Source of the DNA: Ostrinia nubilalis
Taxonomy: Eukaryota; Arthropoda; Insecta; Lepidoptera; Crambidae
Assembly: GCF_963855985.1 (NCBI RefSeq)
Contig: NC_087090.1
Span: 14,010,501-14,074,500 of the forward strand
Direction: 5' to 3'
DNA: 64,000 nt
The translations under genes were made by a program, and so were the position numbers. The notes under the pieces were generated by a model. It ran no database searches. It was not told the DNA's origin and saw only the letters and a program-made list of their open reading frames with translations. Shown here piece after piece: positions 60,601 to 64,000 of this stretch (the first letter of the stretch is position 1; every line of letters begins with the position of its first letter).

Positions 60601-63389
60601 CATCCTGATCGGCAAGTATATTATCGGTCACATCGAGAAGTGCCGTGACAGTACCACGGCCTTTTCGGAAACCAGATTGATGGGACGGAAGGAGCCTATT
60701 GCCTTCTATGTATTTAACCAGTTGCGCGTGTATTGCCTTTTCCAATATTTTTGATAGAAATGGAAGAATGCTTATCGGTCGAAGGTCCTTTAGTTCGGCG
60801 GGGTGATCGACTTTCGGCAATGGGGTTATCAGTGCACTTTTCCATTGATGAGGAAATACCCCTGTCGCTATTGAGCTATTGATAATACTGGTAATAACAG
60901 GTAACGATTGCTGTAGAGTAAGCACGATCATGTCCCTGCTGATGCCGTCACTACCAATTGCATTAGATTTAATGGCGCTAATATATTTTGCTACCTCAAA
61001 CTCCATAACAGGACACAGCGTGAATGGTGGCTTGGAATCGTCAAAGCGATGATGAACAAAATATGACAATTGAGAAATTGAAATGGTATTGGTCCCAGGT
61101 ACATTTAAGAAATGAGAATTAATGTTGTTAGCGTTATCGAAACAATGGTTGATAATTGTTTTAAAAATTTTACACATAAGAAGCTTATTTGAGTATTTTC
61201 TTTACAATAACCATTTGGACAGGTTCTCCCATAATCTAGGTGATTACAGTGAGGAATAAGCAGAGCGGTTCTACCAGAACATCAGGATAGTGGAAGAATT
61301 ATATCCACGGTCAATGCGACCGCCAGATGATGGCTGATTACTGTTGCCATAATTATGGAATTTTCCTGACCAAAACCATAACATAAAAGCTTACAGAAAA
61401 AGCTTTTTGTAGGTTTTTTTTCTATTATTTTGATGAAAAGCAAATACATTTTTAATTTTTATATCGTTCTTAAATCGGATCTTAGTGTAAATATTTTTTT
61501 TATACAGATTGGTATTTTTATTTTGGTTTTTTCATATAAATAGTTAATAGTATTTATCTCAAGATCTAGAGTCAATTTCACAAATCTAATATTTTTCTAG
61601 TATTCAGCACACTAGTCGCATACAGAATTGACTCTAAACTACCATGCCGCAAAATGACTGTTCCCCAGTGTTATCATTACAAAGTAATTGTCCTTTCTGA
61701 ATCACAGCAAAGTTAATGTATCCAGAAAAGTATAATAAAGCATAATTATGACGAGCTAAACTGTTTATCTAAAATCCAATTATTCAAACGCTAATGGATC
61801 TTTTGATTGCAAAACAGTTTTGCTGCTGAAGAAAAGCAAAAATCTTATACCTTTTTCAATGTTCCAGTATCAAGCACAAGAAACTGATGTCCAAAACCAC
61901 ACTATCCGAGATTGAGAGGCGTCTATCAACCATGGATGAGGCGGATGAAGAGGATTCCACGAAGGTGTGCGTCAATGATACCAAGTTTTGATGAGCACGC
62001 ATGGTACCCACCCGACACCGTGCATGAAGTTAAGCGAACCTTTTTAGATTTATGGGAAATGTTGGTCAAGTCATAGTAAGAGTAGGCGCACACCGTTGAT
62101 TTTTAGTTGGCCGATAGTTGTGCCCGATTTTAAATTGTATGAAGAATCGGCCAAATCGAATCGGCGTAGTGTGCGCACTCCCATATATGCCCATGCTGAT
62201 CAACTGCCCGACTAAACTATCGGCTGACGAAAAATCAACGGTGTGCGCCTACTCTAAATCTCTATAGTTTTATAATCTGGAAACAAAAGACGATTACTTT
62301 TTATCAGCTTCTTTTAACTCAATGTAAAACATACCTGCTTACATTGTTAGGCACTAAGCACATACCAGATTCCGGGTGAAGCTGGCTTACACCTTCAGCC
62401 TGATCATCACTTTCCATCAGGTGAGATGCAGGTTCTTTTATAGAGAAATTATTAGAGAACGAATTTATGAAAAAAAAAAGACGTTTTCAACAGTGTACCT
62501 ACGTACTTAGCAGCTGTAAATAATTATCAATATTATGACTTTACCAAACTTTCACTAAAACTTCTTTTCATATTTTTATTAGTTCTTTTCATATAATATT
62601 AATATTACGATCCAAACGTTCGGTGCCTACTCATACTTAGGTCGGTATTATAAAATAATACTCAAAATTATTGGTTGAATTAGAACTTCAGTCTTGTAGA
62701 TTACCGCCTTTAAGTGATATTTCATAATACGGATCTTAGTATTTTATTAGGTTCCTGTGTATAGGTAAATATACATATTATTATGTTAGTATTTTGTAGT
62801 TATAAAACTTTTTATATTCTACTTTACTCCTATCGCGATTCTAATGAAATATTAAATGTTTTCTCATAGACTTAGCTAGCAATTCTTCAATGTTTCTGTT
62901 TATTTTTAGATAAGTATCCTCTTTTGTATATTGTAGACATACTAATATAGATTAAATAAAATTATGTATATAAGTGAAAAAGCAGCGTTAAACTTATGAT
63001 GTAAGTAAATTAGTAAAATACTAGTATTTTCTTAATTTCCTTCTTTCCATCTTCGATGTTTGTAGTTATGTCACACTATGTATTATTTTTAAACAATTTT
63101 TAAAATTCCGAAATATTTATATGTAGCGCTTTAAATGTGTATCTTAAATAATATAAATAACTTTTGATATCACTTTTGTCGCATGAAAAATGTGTTCACC
63201 CAAGCATGCTTCCGAAATTACATTTTATAAATACTTTTATGTGGTTATACGTTAAATTGCTTACAATAACATTAAGTTTGAAGTTATATGGAATTATTTC
63301 AGAACGAAGTAAGACGCAAGGAGTCGTGGAGCGGAAGTAGAAAGGTTGACTCTAGGAAAAATAGTACGTCAGCTGAAACTTCGGTCTAA
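24555..63389 (+). CDS. Ndae1: Ndae1: sodium-driven bicarbonate/anion exchanger (SLC4 family), 13-exon spliced gene
   Basis: Joined CDS: 24555-24645, 45221-45331, 47810-48292, 48384-48524, 48709-48783, 54852-55927, 56013-56165, 56256-56405, 56478-57143, 57246-57488, 57808-58010, 61868-61964, 63303-63389 (3576 nt, 1191 residues). All junctions are GT-AG and every phase fits. SLC4 Na-coupled bicarbonate transporters move HCO3-/CO3 with Na+, in exchange for Cl- in fly NDAE1, and control intracellular pH at the plasma membrane. The protein shows the cytoplasmic domain signature [15 protein letters not shown] (from residue 109), a membrane domain from about residue 520, [15 protein letters not shown] (about 581), a loop with C685, C687, C709 and C721, and the [14 protein letters not shown] segment (about 848). 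The length fits insect NDAE1. Family assignment is near certain. The exact ion coupling, UTR exons and isoform use are inferred. Introns range from 72 bp to 20.6 kb, and the large ones are packed with transposons. Confidence 0.95.
25318..26068 (+). mobile_element. Lepidopteran dispersed repeat ending in TACGGAACCCTAAAA
   Basis: Begins ACCGGCCAAGTGCGTGTCGG and ends GCCATTTGGCTACGGAACCC followed by TAAAAATCC, a common moth/butterfly repeat. It contains a large octanucleotide array. A truncated inverted piece (GTTCCGTAGTT and CCAAGTGCGTGTCG in inverse) lies at 37085-37135. Confidence 0.75.
25849..26008. repeat. Octanucleotide minisatellite (ACGGACAG)n
   Basis: About 19 tandem units of ACGGACAG, almost perfect, inside the dispersed repeat above. 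Open frames on both strands (repeated DGQTDRRT or CPSVRLSV) are artefacts of an 8-bp unit without stops. Confidence 0.95.
27088..27188. mobile_element. MITE, GGCTGGGTTGCACCA family, copy 4 (left end lost)
   Basis: Begins inside the left TIR (CCATCTTACTTTAACTTTAA) and ends GTGGTGCAACTCAGCC. In intron 1 of Ndae1. Confidence 0.7.
29203..29397. mobile_element. Palindromic MITE, GTCCGTCAGACAG family, copy 2 left part
   Basis: Same ATTTGTCCGTCAGACAG end and GTGACGTCACGCGACATTTC centre as the 14897 copy, interrupted at 29397. The right end resumes at 29821 with GACGGACTAAACAGAATTTC. Confidence 0.78.
29397..29820 (-). mobile_element. LINE 3'-end insertion splitting the MITE
   Basis: Starts with AGAAAGAAAGAAAG, then a 3'-UTR-like body including CTCAGCATATGCCGTGGCCC. 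The tetranucleotide tail at the left edge implies a minus-strand retroposon. The body is related to 14234-14345. No ORF. Confidence 0.6.
30163..30187. repeat. Perfect short hairpin
   Basis: GGAGTTGCAATGG and CCATTGCAACTCC are inverse copies separated by a few bases. It lies in the short tailed repeat before the TIR element at 30345. Confidence 0.6.
30345..31097. mobile_element. TIR element, AGCCCGACCAGGAACATAAA family, intact copy
   Basis: Ends TAGCCCGACCAGGAACATAA and TTATGTTCCTGGTCGGGCTA, with TA on each side, about 750 bp. A second copy spans 49010-54565 but is split. No ORF. In Ndae1 intron 1. Confidence 0.85.
32188..32370 (-). mobile_element. Truncated Helitron-like 3' end
   Basis: TACTAGCTTTTCCCGCGACT followed by TCACCCGCGTTCGTTTCG is the inverse of a common lepidopteran GAAGTCGCGGG...GCTAGT end. 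It lies 90 bp upstream of the tRNA gene. The far end is not found. Confidence 0.5.
32460..32530 (+). tRNA. tRNA-Gly (anticodon CCC)
   Basis: 71 nt. Acceptor arms GCACTGC and GCAGTGC pair perfectly and are followed by A. The A box is TGGTGTAGTGG. The anticodon stem CAAGA/TCTTG encloses loop TTCCCAT, so the anticodon is CCC. The B box is GGGTTCGATTCCC. All stems are intact, so it looks functional. It lies in the first large intron of Ndae1 in the same orientation. A CAC TTTACTTTTT stretch follows and could terminate Pol III. Confidence 0.95.
33208..33262. repeat. Dispersed repeat end, ACTAATATTATAAATGCGAA
   Basis: A common lepidopteran repeat edge, followed by GTTTGGATATCTGGATGTCT. An inverted counterpart (CATCCAGACATCC...TTTATAATATTAGTAAGA) is at 30008-30062. 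Family not identified. Confidence 0.45.
33805..33945 (-). mobile_element. tRNA-derived SINE A, tail part
   Basis: On the minus strand, GTTTATATCCGTTGTCTAGT, CCATAGTACAAGCTTTGCTT and AGTTTGGG, then the 3' end. The same tail occurs at 42745-42870. The tRNA head is displaced to 35433-35563 by nested insertions. Confidence 0.75.
33953..35232. mobile_element. TIR element splitting SINE A
   Basis: AGTATTTCTCAAAAAAAATG at the left and CATTTTTTTTGAGAAATACT at the right are inverse ends, about 1.28 kb. It contains a short coding remnant (34947-35051) and otherwise AT-rich sequence. Confidence 0.72.
34947..35051 (+). pseudogene. Short mobile-element [21 protein letters not shown] start
   Basis: 34 codons after a TTTTTTTAG acceptor-like tract: [18 protein letters not shown], then [16 protein letters not shown] and stop. 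A conserved [12 protein letters not shown] start is one I associate with proteins of insect mobile elements. Here the rest is lost, so it is a 5' coding remnant. It may be an exon start rather than a full gene. Confidence 0.5.
35236..35432 (+). mobile_element. Lep1/Helitron-like non-autonomous element, copy 2
   Basis: Almost base-for-base the 21275 copy, ending GGGTCAGCTAGT. It lies inside a split SINE next to a TIR element. High identity implies recent activity or a shared source. Confidence 0.75.
35433..35563 (-). mobile_element. tRNA-derived SINE A, head part
   Basis: The minus strand reads GGCCGTTTGGTGTAGTGGTT (A box) and GGTTCGATTCCCGGCC (B box), then a body ending GGGTGTTTTCTATGTAT. 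There is no matching acceptor stem, so it is a SINE head, not a tRNA gene. A further eroded tRNA-like stretch is at 35640-35735. Confidence 0.8.
35991..36150. mobile_element. CpG-rich foldback MITE, copy 1 (shortened left arm)
   Basis: TGGTCTGTGAGCACGTAGAA at the left and TTCTACGTGCTCACAGACC at the right, with GCGCGAGCGATAAGGATGGG inside the right arm. The left arm is deleted compared with the copies at 38191 and 43893. Confidence 0.82.
37790..37910. mobile_element. PIF/Harbinger-like MITE, second GCCCGTTTTCACC copy
   Basis: Inverted ends CGCCCGTTTTCACCATCAAT and GATTGATGGTGAAAACGGG, about 118 bp, next to TTA on both sides. The middle differs from the 1536 copy while the ends agree. Confidence 0.7.
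38191..38395. mobile_element. CpG-rich foldback MITE, copy 2 (full length)
   Basis: CCTGGTCCGTGAGCACGTAG to CTACGTGCTCACGGACCAGG. Arms of about 85 bp (CTACCCATCCTTATCGCTCG and inverse) are nearly perfect around a GC-rich centre. The same frame read on either strand gives [14 protein letters not shown], showing the symmetry. Confidence 0.88.
38960..40215 (+). pseudogene. Decayed RTE LINE reverse transcriptase region
   Basis: Several frames give RTE-type fragments in order: [27 protein letters not shown] with [14 protein letters not shown] (about 39110-39220); [19 protein letters not shown] (about 39337); [13 protein letters not shown] (about 39570); and a WAGHI-like segment (about 39716 and 40056). 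A closing CCACTAGGTAGACCGACGAT matches the tail. Numerous frameshifts and stops show long decay. In Ndae1 intron 1. Confidence 0.75.
42395..42508. mobile_element. MITE, CGCCCGTATTCACAAAC family, deleted copy
   Basis: CGCCCGTAATATTCACAAAC through GAAGCAGCAGAGCTCTGTG to TAGTAATGTTTGTG. The interior lost about 25 bp compared with the 21763 copy, and the right TIR is damaged. Confidence 0.7.
42667..42721. repeat. 55-bp direct repeat flanking SINE B, left copy
   Basis: GATCACCGATCTCATAACAA to GAATGGATCGACATA. The right copy is at 43321-43375 with two to three differences. Confidence 0.88.
42730..42870 (-). mobile_element. tRNA-derived SINE B, tail part
   Basis: Same minus-strand tail as SINE A (inverse of CCCAAACTAAGCAAAGCTTG and ACTAGACAACGGATATAAAC). 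It is separated from its head by 42881-43181. Confidence 0.75.
42881..43181. mobile_element. Solo-LTR candidate inside SINE B
   Basis: 301 bp starting TGTTACGTACGCC, bounded by the exact 5-bp duplication TACAT (42876-42880 and 43182-43186). An AATAAA lies at about 43134, 45 bp from the right edge. The TG start, 5-bp duplication and internal poly(A) signal fit an LTR, but the right end is not the canonical CA. Confidence 0.5.
43182..43316 (-). mobile_element. tRNA-derived SINE B, head part
   Basis: The minus strand gives GGCCGTTTGGTGTAGTGGTT, GGTTGCGGGTTCGATTCCCG, then TTGCACTGGGTGTTTAC. A head fragment without body also occurs on + at 27955-27990. Confidence 0.82.
43321..43375. repeat. 55-bp direct repeat flanking SINE B, right copy
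   Basis: GATCACTGATCTTATAACAA to GAATGGATCGACATA, directly after the SINE head. The pair brackets the SINE like a long target-site duplication. Confidence 0.88.
43893..44099. mobile_element. CpG-rich foldback MITE, copy 3
   Basis: GCCCGGTCCGTGAGCACGTA to TACGTGCTCACGGACCAG, the same arms as copy 2 with some substitutions in the right arm. Confidence 0.86.
45221..45331 (+). CDS. Ndae1: Ndae1 coding exon 2
   Basis: A pyrimidine tract and TTTTTTCTAG precede the exon and GTGAGA follows it; phases are 1 in and 1 out. It encodes [14 protein letters not shown], then a basic, histidine-rich run ([17 protein letters not shown]). Both are hallmarks of the SLC4 Na-coupled bicarbonate transporter N-terminus; the histidine-rich run corresponds to the HRRHSHRR-like region of the family. 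It sits alone, 20.6 kb after exon 1 and 2.5 kb before exon 3. Confidence 0.93.
46470..47100 (+). mobile_element. Helitron-like element with internal 134-bp repeats
   Basis: The start TATACTTATAATAAATCTGT and the end hairpin CGCGGGCGGCCGCTAGTAA resemble lepidopteran Helitrons. Inside, a unit of about 134 bp (CCCACGGGAACGGG, at about 46708, 46843 and 46977) occurs 2.5 times. (TGTC)n lies at 46590-46612. In intron 2 of Ndae1. Confidence 0.65.
47429..47565. mobile_element. MITE, ACCACCATTCTATTGCG ends
   Basis: ACCACCATTCTATTGCGGAT and TTCGCAATAGAATGGTGGT are inverted, with a central GTTAAGTTAACGTTAAC palindrome. About 136 bp, 245 bp upstream of Ndae1 exon 3. Confidence 0.78.
47810..48292 (+). 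CDS. Ndae1: Ndae1 coding exon 3, band-3-type cytoplasmic domain
   Basis: The acceptor is ATTTTACAG and the donor AAAA|GTGAGT, phase 1 to 1, giving residues 68-228. It contains [15 protein letters not shown], the family signature [18 protein letters not shown], the segment [16 protein letters not shown], and [17 protein letters not shown] at the end. This is the core of the N-terminal cytoplasmic domain (band 3 cytoplasmic fold) that regulates transport and dimerises in relatives. The open frame continues into the intron to a stop at 48474 only by read-through. Confidence 0.96.
48384..48524 (+). CDS. Ndae1: Ndae1 coding exon 4, Ser/Arg-rich cassette exon
   Basis: The acceptor is CTATCAG (ending 48383) and the donor AACG|GTAAAA. 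At 141 nt, phase 1 to 1, it can be skipped without changing frame. It encodes [17 protein letters not shown] and a Ser/Thr/Ala-rich remainder ending QASDWN (residues 229-275). RRSS is a basophilic kinase-type site. The next AG (48391) would put a stop in frame, so the first AG is preferred. The position, after [12 protein letters not shown] and before [12 protein letters not shown], is the variable linker of this transporter family, where cassette splicing is common. Confidence 0.82.
48709..48783 (+). CDS. Ndae1: Ndae1 coding exon 5, small cassette exon
   Basis: The acceptor is CATTGCAG and the donor GCGG|GTAACC. At 75 nt, phase 1 to 1, it can also be omitted in frame. It encodes [16 protein letters not shown], then [10 protein letters not shown] (residues 276-300). 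With exons 4 and 5 both symmetric, four N-terminal linker combinations keep the frame. A 6.1-kb transposon-rich intron follows. Confidence 0.8.
49010..49142. mobile_element. TIR element copy 2, left part
   Basis: TATAGCCTGACCAGGAACAT through ATTACGGGCTAATTTGATAT is the same left end as at 30345. Homology stops at about 49142 and resumes at about 53945. Confidence 0.82.
49481..49604 (+). CDS. Candidate alternative first coding exon of Ndae1
   Basis: The ATG at 49481 opens 41 codons: [19 protein letters not shown], then a basic end with [13 protein letters not shown]. It ends in phase 1 at a good donor, CGAG|GTACGT. The frame upstream is closed by TAA (49430-49432), with no matching acceptor phase from exons 3-5, so it behaves as a first exon. 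Phase 1 fits exon 6 exactly, predicting an exchanger whose N-terminal domain lacks exons 1-5 (about 300 residues). The codons are CpG-rich compared with the surroundings. It lies inside a segment bounded by inverted repeats, so it could instead be a chance ORF or captured sequence. No transcript evidence is available here. Confidence 0.45.
50306..50989. repeat. Tandem repeat, about 232-bp unit, three copies
   Basis: Units start at 50306, 50542 and 50774 with GTCAAGTGACTTTCCACTCA (copy 1 slightly different). Each carries GGCAGTGGCAGGCGTCATCA and CACCTCCAAGCCGGTGCTTG. Copy 3 has a short internal deletion. Noncoding. Confidence 0.92.
53653..53944. mobile_element. TIR element, AATAGTACAAGTTTTACAAA ends
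   Basis: About 62-bp TIRs: AATAGTACAAGTTTTACAAA to GCAGAGACGATGCACAGCAT, and the inverse ending GTAAAACTTGTACTATT. About 290 bp. The interior (TGACTAAAATGGCGGCAAAC, GGAAATGACGTCATTC) is shared inverted with 49160-49330. Confidence 0.8.
53945..54565. mobile_element. TIR element copy 2, right part
   Basis: Resumes with TTCATAAATTAACGAAAAAA and ends TTATGTTCCTGGTCAGGCTA. Together with 49010-49142 it reconstitutes the 30345 copy with small indels. Confidence 0.82.
54852..55927 (+). CDS. Ndae1: Ndae1 coding exon 6, end of cytoplasmic domain and first membrane spans
   Basis: The acceptor is TGTTCTTCCAG and the donor ACAAG|GTAAAA, phase 1 in and 0 out; residues 301-659. It contains [73 protein letters not shown], an acidic [11 protein letters not shown] linker, and [19 protein letters not shown]. 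Membrane spans follow, with [19 protein letters not shown] and [18 protein letters not shown]. It ends in [18 protein letters not shown]. An in-frame ATG at 54812 lies in the intron and is not a start. Confidence 0.97.
56013..56165 (+). CDS. Ndae1: Ndae1 coding exon 7, start of the cysteine-rich extracellular loop
   Basis: The acceptor is ATGTTACAG and the donor TGTCAG|GTAGTA, phase 0 to 0; residues 660-710. It encodes [14 protein letters not shown], then a hydrophilic loop with C685, C687 and C709 and N-glycosylation sequons NYS (N691) and NWS (N700). In vertebrate NBCe1 the region after IFIYD carries the KKMIK stilbene motif; here it reads ENVIS. The four-cysteine loop is typical of Na-coupled SLC4 proteins rather than AE-type exchangers. 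Confidence 0.95.
56256..56405 (+). CDS. Ndae1: Ndae1 coding exon 8, loop end and a membrane span
   Basis: The acceptor is CATTTCAG and the donor TCTAAG|GTAAAA, phase 0 to 0; residues 711-760. It opens [12 protein letters not shown], giving the third sequon (N713) and the fourth loop cysteine (C721). A membrane span follows ([17 protein letters not shown]), then the conserved [12 protein letters not shown]. Confidence 0.95.
56478..57143 (+). CDS. Ndae1: Ndae1 coding exon 9, core membrane domain
   Basis: The acceptor is GATTTCAG and the donor GACAG|GTAATT, phase 0 to 0; residues 761-982. It contains [124 protein letters not shown], and [16 protein letters not shown]. It is nearly colinear with the same part of human NBCe1/NDCBE. 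KLKK marks the second stilbene-interaction region known in this family. Confidence 0.97.
57246..57488 (+). CDS. Ndae1: Ndae1 coding exon 10, last membrane spans and tail start
   Basis: The acceptor is ATCTTTCAG; residues 983-1063. It encodes [37 protein letters not shown], and the cytoplasmic [19 protein letters not shown] segment. Two phase-0 donors are possible: GCAGAG|GTGGGA (57488) and GGCAT|GTAAAA (57500). Both join exon 11 in frame and differ by VGWH. Read-through ends at TAA 57533 as [14 protein letters not shown]. An AATAAA at 57622-57627 could end such a short transcript. Confidence 0.92.
57534..57807 (+). promoter_or_regulatory. Possible intronic poly(A) region, Ndae1 exon 10 read-through
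   Basis: Intron 10 is 319 bp and carries AATAAA at 57622-57627, 89 bp beyond the read-through stop, followed by T-rich sequence (57654-57680, 57760-57775). This is the arrangement expected for an alternative last exon. It is an inference from motifs only. Confidence 0.35.
57808..58010 (+). CDS. Ndae1: Ndae1 coding exon 11, C-terminal tail
   Basis: The acceptor is GCTTGTAG and the donor GAAAAA|GTATGT, phase 0 in and 2 out; residues 1064 to about 1130. It encodes [38 protein letters not shown] and [11 protein letters not shown], which match the NDAE1 tail, then a lysine-rich stretch. Without splicing the frame runs to TAA at 58071, adding a hydrophobic/basic end, with an AATAAA at about 58160. 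Both outcomes are possible. Confidence 0.88.
58072..58927 (+). other. Start of Ndae1 intron 11
   Basis: AT-rich, with a poly(A)-like AATAAA near 58160 and the inverted repeat at 58655-58756. No coding sequence. Confidence 0.55.
58655..58756. repeat. Short inverted repeat in intron 11
   Basis: GGACGTAAAGGACTTCAATT and the inverse AATTAAAGTCCTTTACGTCC about 60 bp apart. A possible small MITE. Confidence 0.55.
58928..61200 (-). mobile_element. 5'-truncated CR1/L2-like LINE
   Basis: Contains the RT ORF, then on the minus strand a roughly 460-bp 3' UTR ending in a tetranucleotide tail (seen on + as GATAGATAGATAGATAGATA at about 58933-58952). Microsatellite tails rather than poly(A) fit the CR1/L2/Daphne-like clades. 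The 5' boundary near 61200 is set by loss of the reading frame. The clade is my inference from motifs and tail. Confidence 0.8.
59402..61177 (-). CDS. LINE reverse transcriptase (CR1/L2-like), 5'-truncated ORF2
   Basis: An open frame of 591 codons in the intron between Ndae1 exons 11 and 12, antisense to the gene. RT motifs in order: [16 protein letters not shown] (about 133), [10 protein letters not shown] (about 202), [16 protein letters not shown] (about 264), catalytic YADD (about 295), then [11 protein letters not shown] and a C-terminal region with [12 protein letters not shown]. No endonuclease domain is present and a TAA lies just upstream, so the copy is 5'-truncated. The uninterrupted frame suggests a recent insertion. 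This is a mobile-element protein, not a host gene. Confidence 0.93.
   Translation of the reverse strand: MCKIFKTIINHCFDNANNINSHFLNVPGTNTISISQLSYFVHHRFDDSKPPFTLCPVMEFEVAKYISAIKSNAIGSDGISRDMIVLTLQQSLPVITSIINSSIATGVFPHQWKSALITPLPKVDHPAELKDLRPISILPFLSKILEKAIHAQLVKYIEGNRLLPSHQSGFRKGRGTVTALLDVTDNILADQDDGRGTLMALLDFSRAFDSISIPLLLAKMSYYGFDTHTVTWFASYLSGRHQSVKLRKEDGSYSISEPSVVNRGVPQGSILGPLLFILYSADLVHVIKHCKYHCYADDVQLYIASDPTEIHAASRALNDDLDAIAIWSNDNALSLNPTKSKLMVLGSSKLTERIVNADPVVKIMDTVIEMVKETRNLGIVFDAGLRFESHVLGLVRSCFYRLKILYKVRNLLSEKSRIVLCESLVLSRLNYGDLVYGPRLLSKTKRMIQRVQNACARFCFNIPPRTHVSLFLNSASMLNMESRRRLHMATLMFDLVSLESPEYLHAKLRFSDFHRRYGPGLPRSARVPLAMHKHRTVGFTGSFRYQATKCWNNIPPPIRAAKSKHAFKTLLKSALLESQKPVTRLRLGSGF
61868..61964 (+). 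CDS. Ndae1: Ndae1 coding exon 12, tail with kinase-type site
   Basis: The acceptor is ATGTTCCAG, phase 2 in and 0 out at ACGAAG|GTGTGC. It encodes [20 protein letters not shown], then [16 protein letters not shown] (S1151) is a basophilic kinase consensus. Fly NDAE1 has a comparable KRLSTM element in its tail. If the weak donor is not used, the frame ends VCVNDTKF at TGA 61991. Confidence 0.85.
62085..62258. mobile_element. MITE, AGTTGGCCGATAGTTG family, full-length copy
   Basis: The long inverted ends AGTAGGCGCACACCGTTGAT and ATCAACGGTGTGCGCCTACT continue inward into GTTGGCCGATAG/CTATCGGCTGAC. About 170 bp. In the last large intron of Ndae1, just after exon 12. Confidence 0.82.
63303..63389 (+). 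CDS. Ndae1: Ndae1 coding exon 13, terminal exon ending in ETSV
   Basis: The acceptor is ATTATTTCAG; phase 0 in, 28 codons then TAA (63387-63389). It encodes [15 protein letters not shown], then [11 protein letters not shown]. The terminal T-S-V fits the class I PDZ ligand pattern (S/T-x-hydrophobic). Vertebrate NBCn1 ends ETSL, so the same kind of membrane-scaffold contact is likely. Phase and composition support it, but the upstream donor is weak. Confidence 0.78.
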   Translation, partial: NEVRRKESWSGSRKVDSRKNSTSAETSV

Positions 63390-64000
63390 AGCATTTGTAT
63401 TTAAATGTGCCTTCATGATATAACCTCCGGCATGGTAAGGCTTGAACTGTATGAAAAATACACAAATCTAAAAGATGAACCTTGATCATGATTCTACATT
63501 AACTTTGGTTATATTTCTACCGAACTTGTAGAGGGAAAATTTAATAATTAAAAGAAAAAAAATACTTTGGTATGATTACCCATTTTATTGGCTTGATGAA
63601 GCCTTGATGACACATTGAAAAACACTTAAGATGTAGGTGTCCATAAATGATCAAATATAATGTACAATCACGAACAAAATATCTGCAATGTATAAACTTA
63701 CTAATATTACTTTAGGCGTTGATTTTCCACCATGGAGTGTATGGTGTAGATTTGACCACGATTGATTGACAAAATTTAAAATACAATTCATTTTAAAAAG
63801 TATGCCAGAGTTTTTATCATGAAGGTACTATAGTATTTTATTATTGCCTTGTAAGACATAATACACGCTTATTCATATTATATTTTTTTACATAAACATT
63901 TCAATCTGCATAGTTTTATAGTTAGTATTATACACTCGACATCAAATAAATCGCACCTCCCGCGACAAGCATTTTCAAACGTATGCTTCCCCACTTCCCA
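63390..64000 (+). other. Ndae1 3' UTR region
   Basis: AT-rich sequence after the terminal stop, without another coding exon. The clearest AATAAA is at 63945-63950, near the window end, so the mRNA 3' end may lie just beyond it or close to 64000. Confidence 0.5.

Overview
The window is AT-rich animal DNA. Spliceosomal introns, CpG-poor background and many lepidopteran-style repeats (tRNA-headed SINEs, RTE and CR1-like LINEs, Lep1-like Helitrons, MITEs with TIRs such as GGCTGGGTTGCACCA) indicate a moth or butterfly chromosome. No bacterial or viral gene is visible.

One host protein-coding gene is well supported: an SLC4-family sodium-driven bicarbonate/anion exchanger, the insect Ndae1 orthologue, on the + strand. 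I could join thirteen coding exons (24555 to 63389) with every splice phase agreeing, giving a model of 1191 residues. It has an N-terminal cytoplasmic band-3-like domain, two optional in-phase cassette exons, a membrane domain with a four-cysteine glycosylated loop, and a charged tail. The tail can end in a PDZ-ligand-like ETSV, or, by intron read-through, in three other C-termini. A separate ATG exon (49481-49604) splices in phase to exon 6 and may start an N-terminally shortened form.

Layout: 1-24.5 kb lies upstream of the first coding exon and holds only repeats: a 331-bp tandem repeat, a 1.7-kb near-perfect palindrome with a transposase remnant, several TIR elements, and an RTE LINE split by a hAT element. 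24.6-45.2 kb is a 20.6-kb intron filled with mobile elements: a diversity-expanded 8-bp minisatellite, split SINEs, a solo-LTR candidate, RTE remains and three CpG-rich foldback MITEs. It also contains a tRNA-Gly(CCC) gene. 45.2-48.8 kb carries the exons for the N-terminal domain. 48.8-54.9 kb is an intron holding a TIR element split by a 4.8-kb composite insertion, which contains the candidate alternative first exon. 54.9-58.1 kb is a compact cluster coding for the membrane domain. 58.1-61.9 kb is an intron holding an antisense CR1/L2-like LINE with an open 591-codon reverse transcriptase frame. 61.9-64 kb holds the last two tail exons and the 3' UTR.

Calls of repeat families rest on visible ends, target duplications and remembered motifs, not on database searches. 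Exon calls rest on splice sites, phase continuity and recognisable SLC4 protein sequence.
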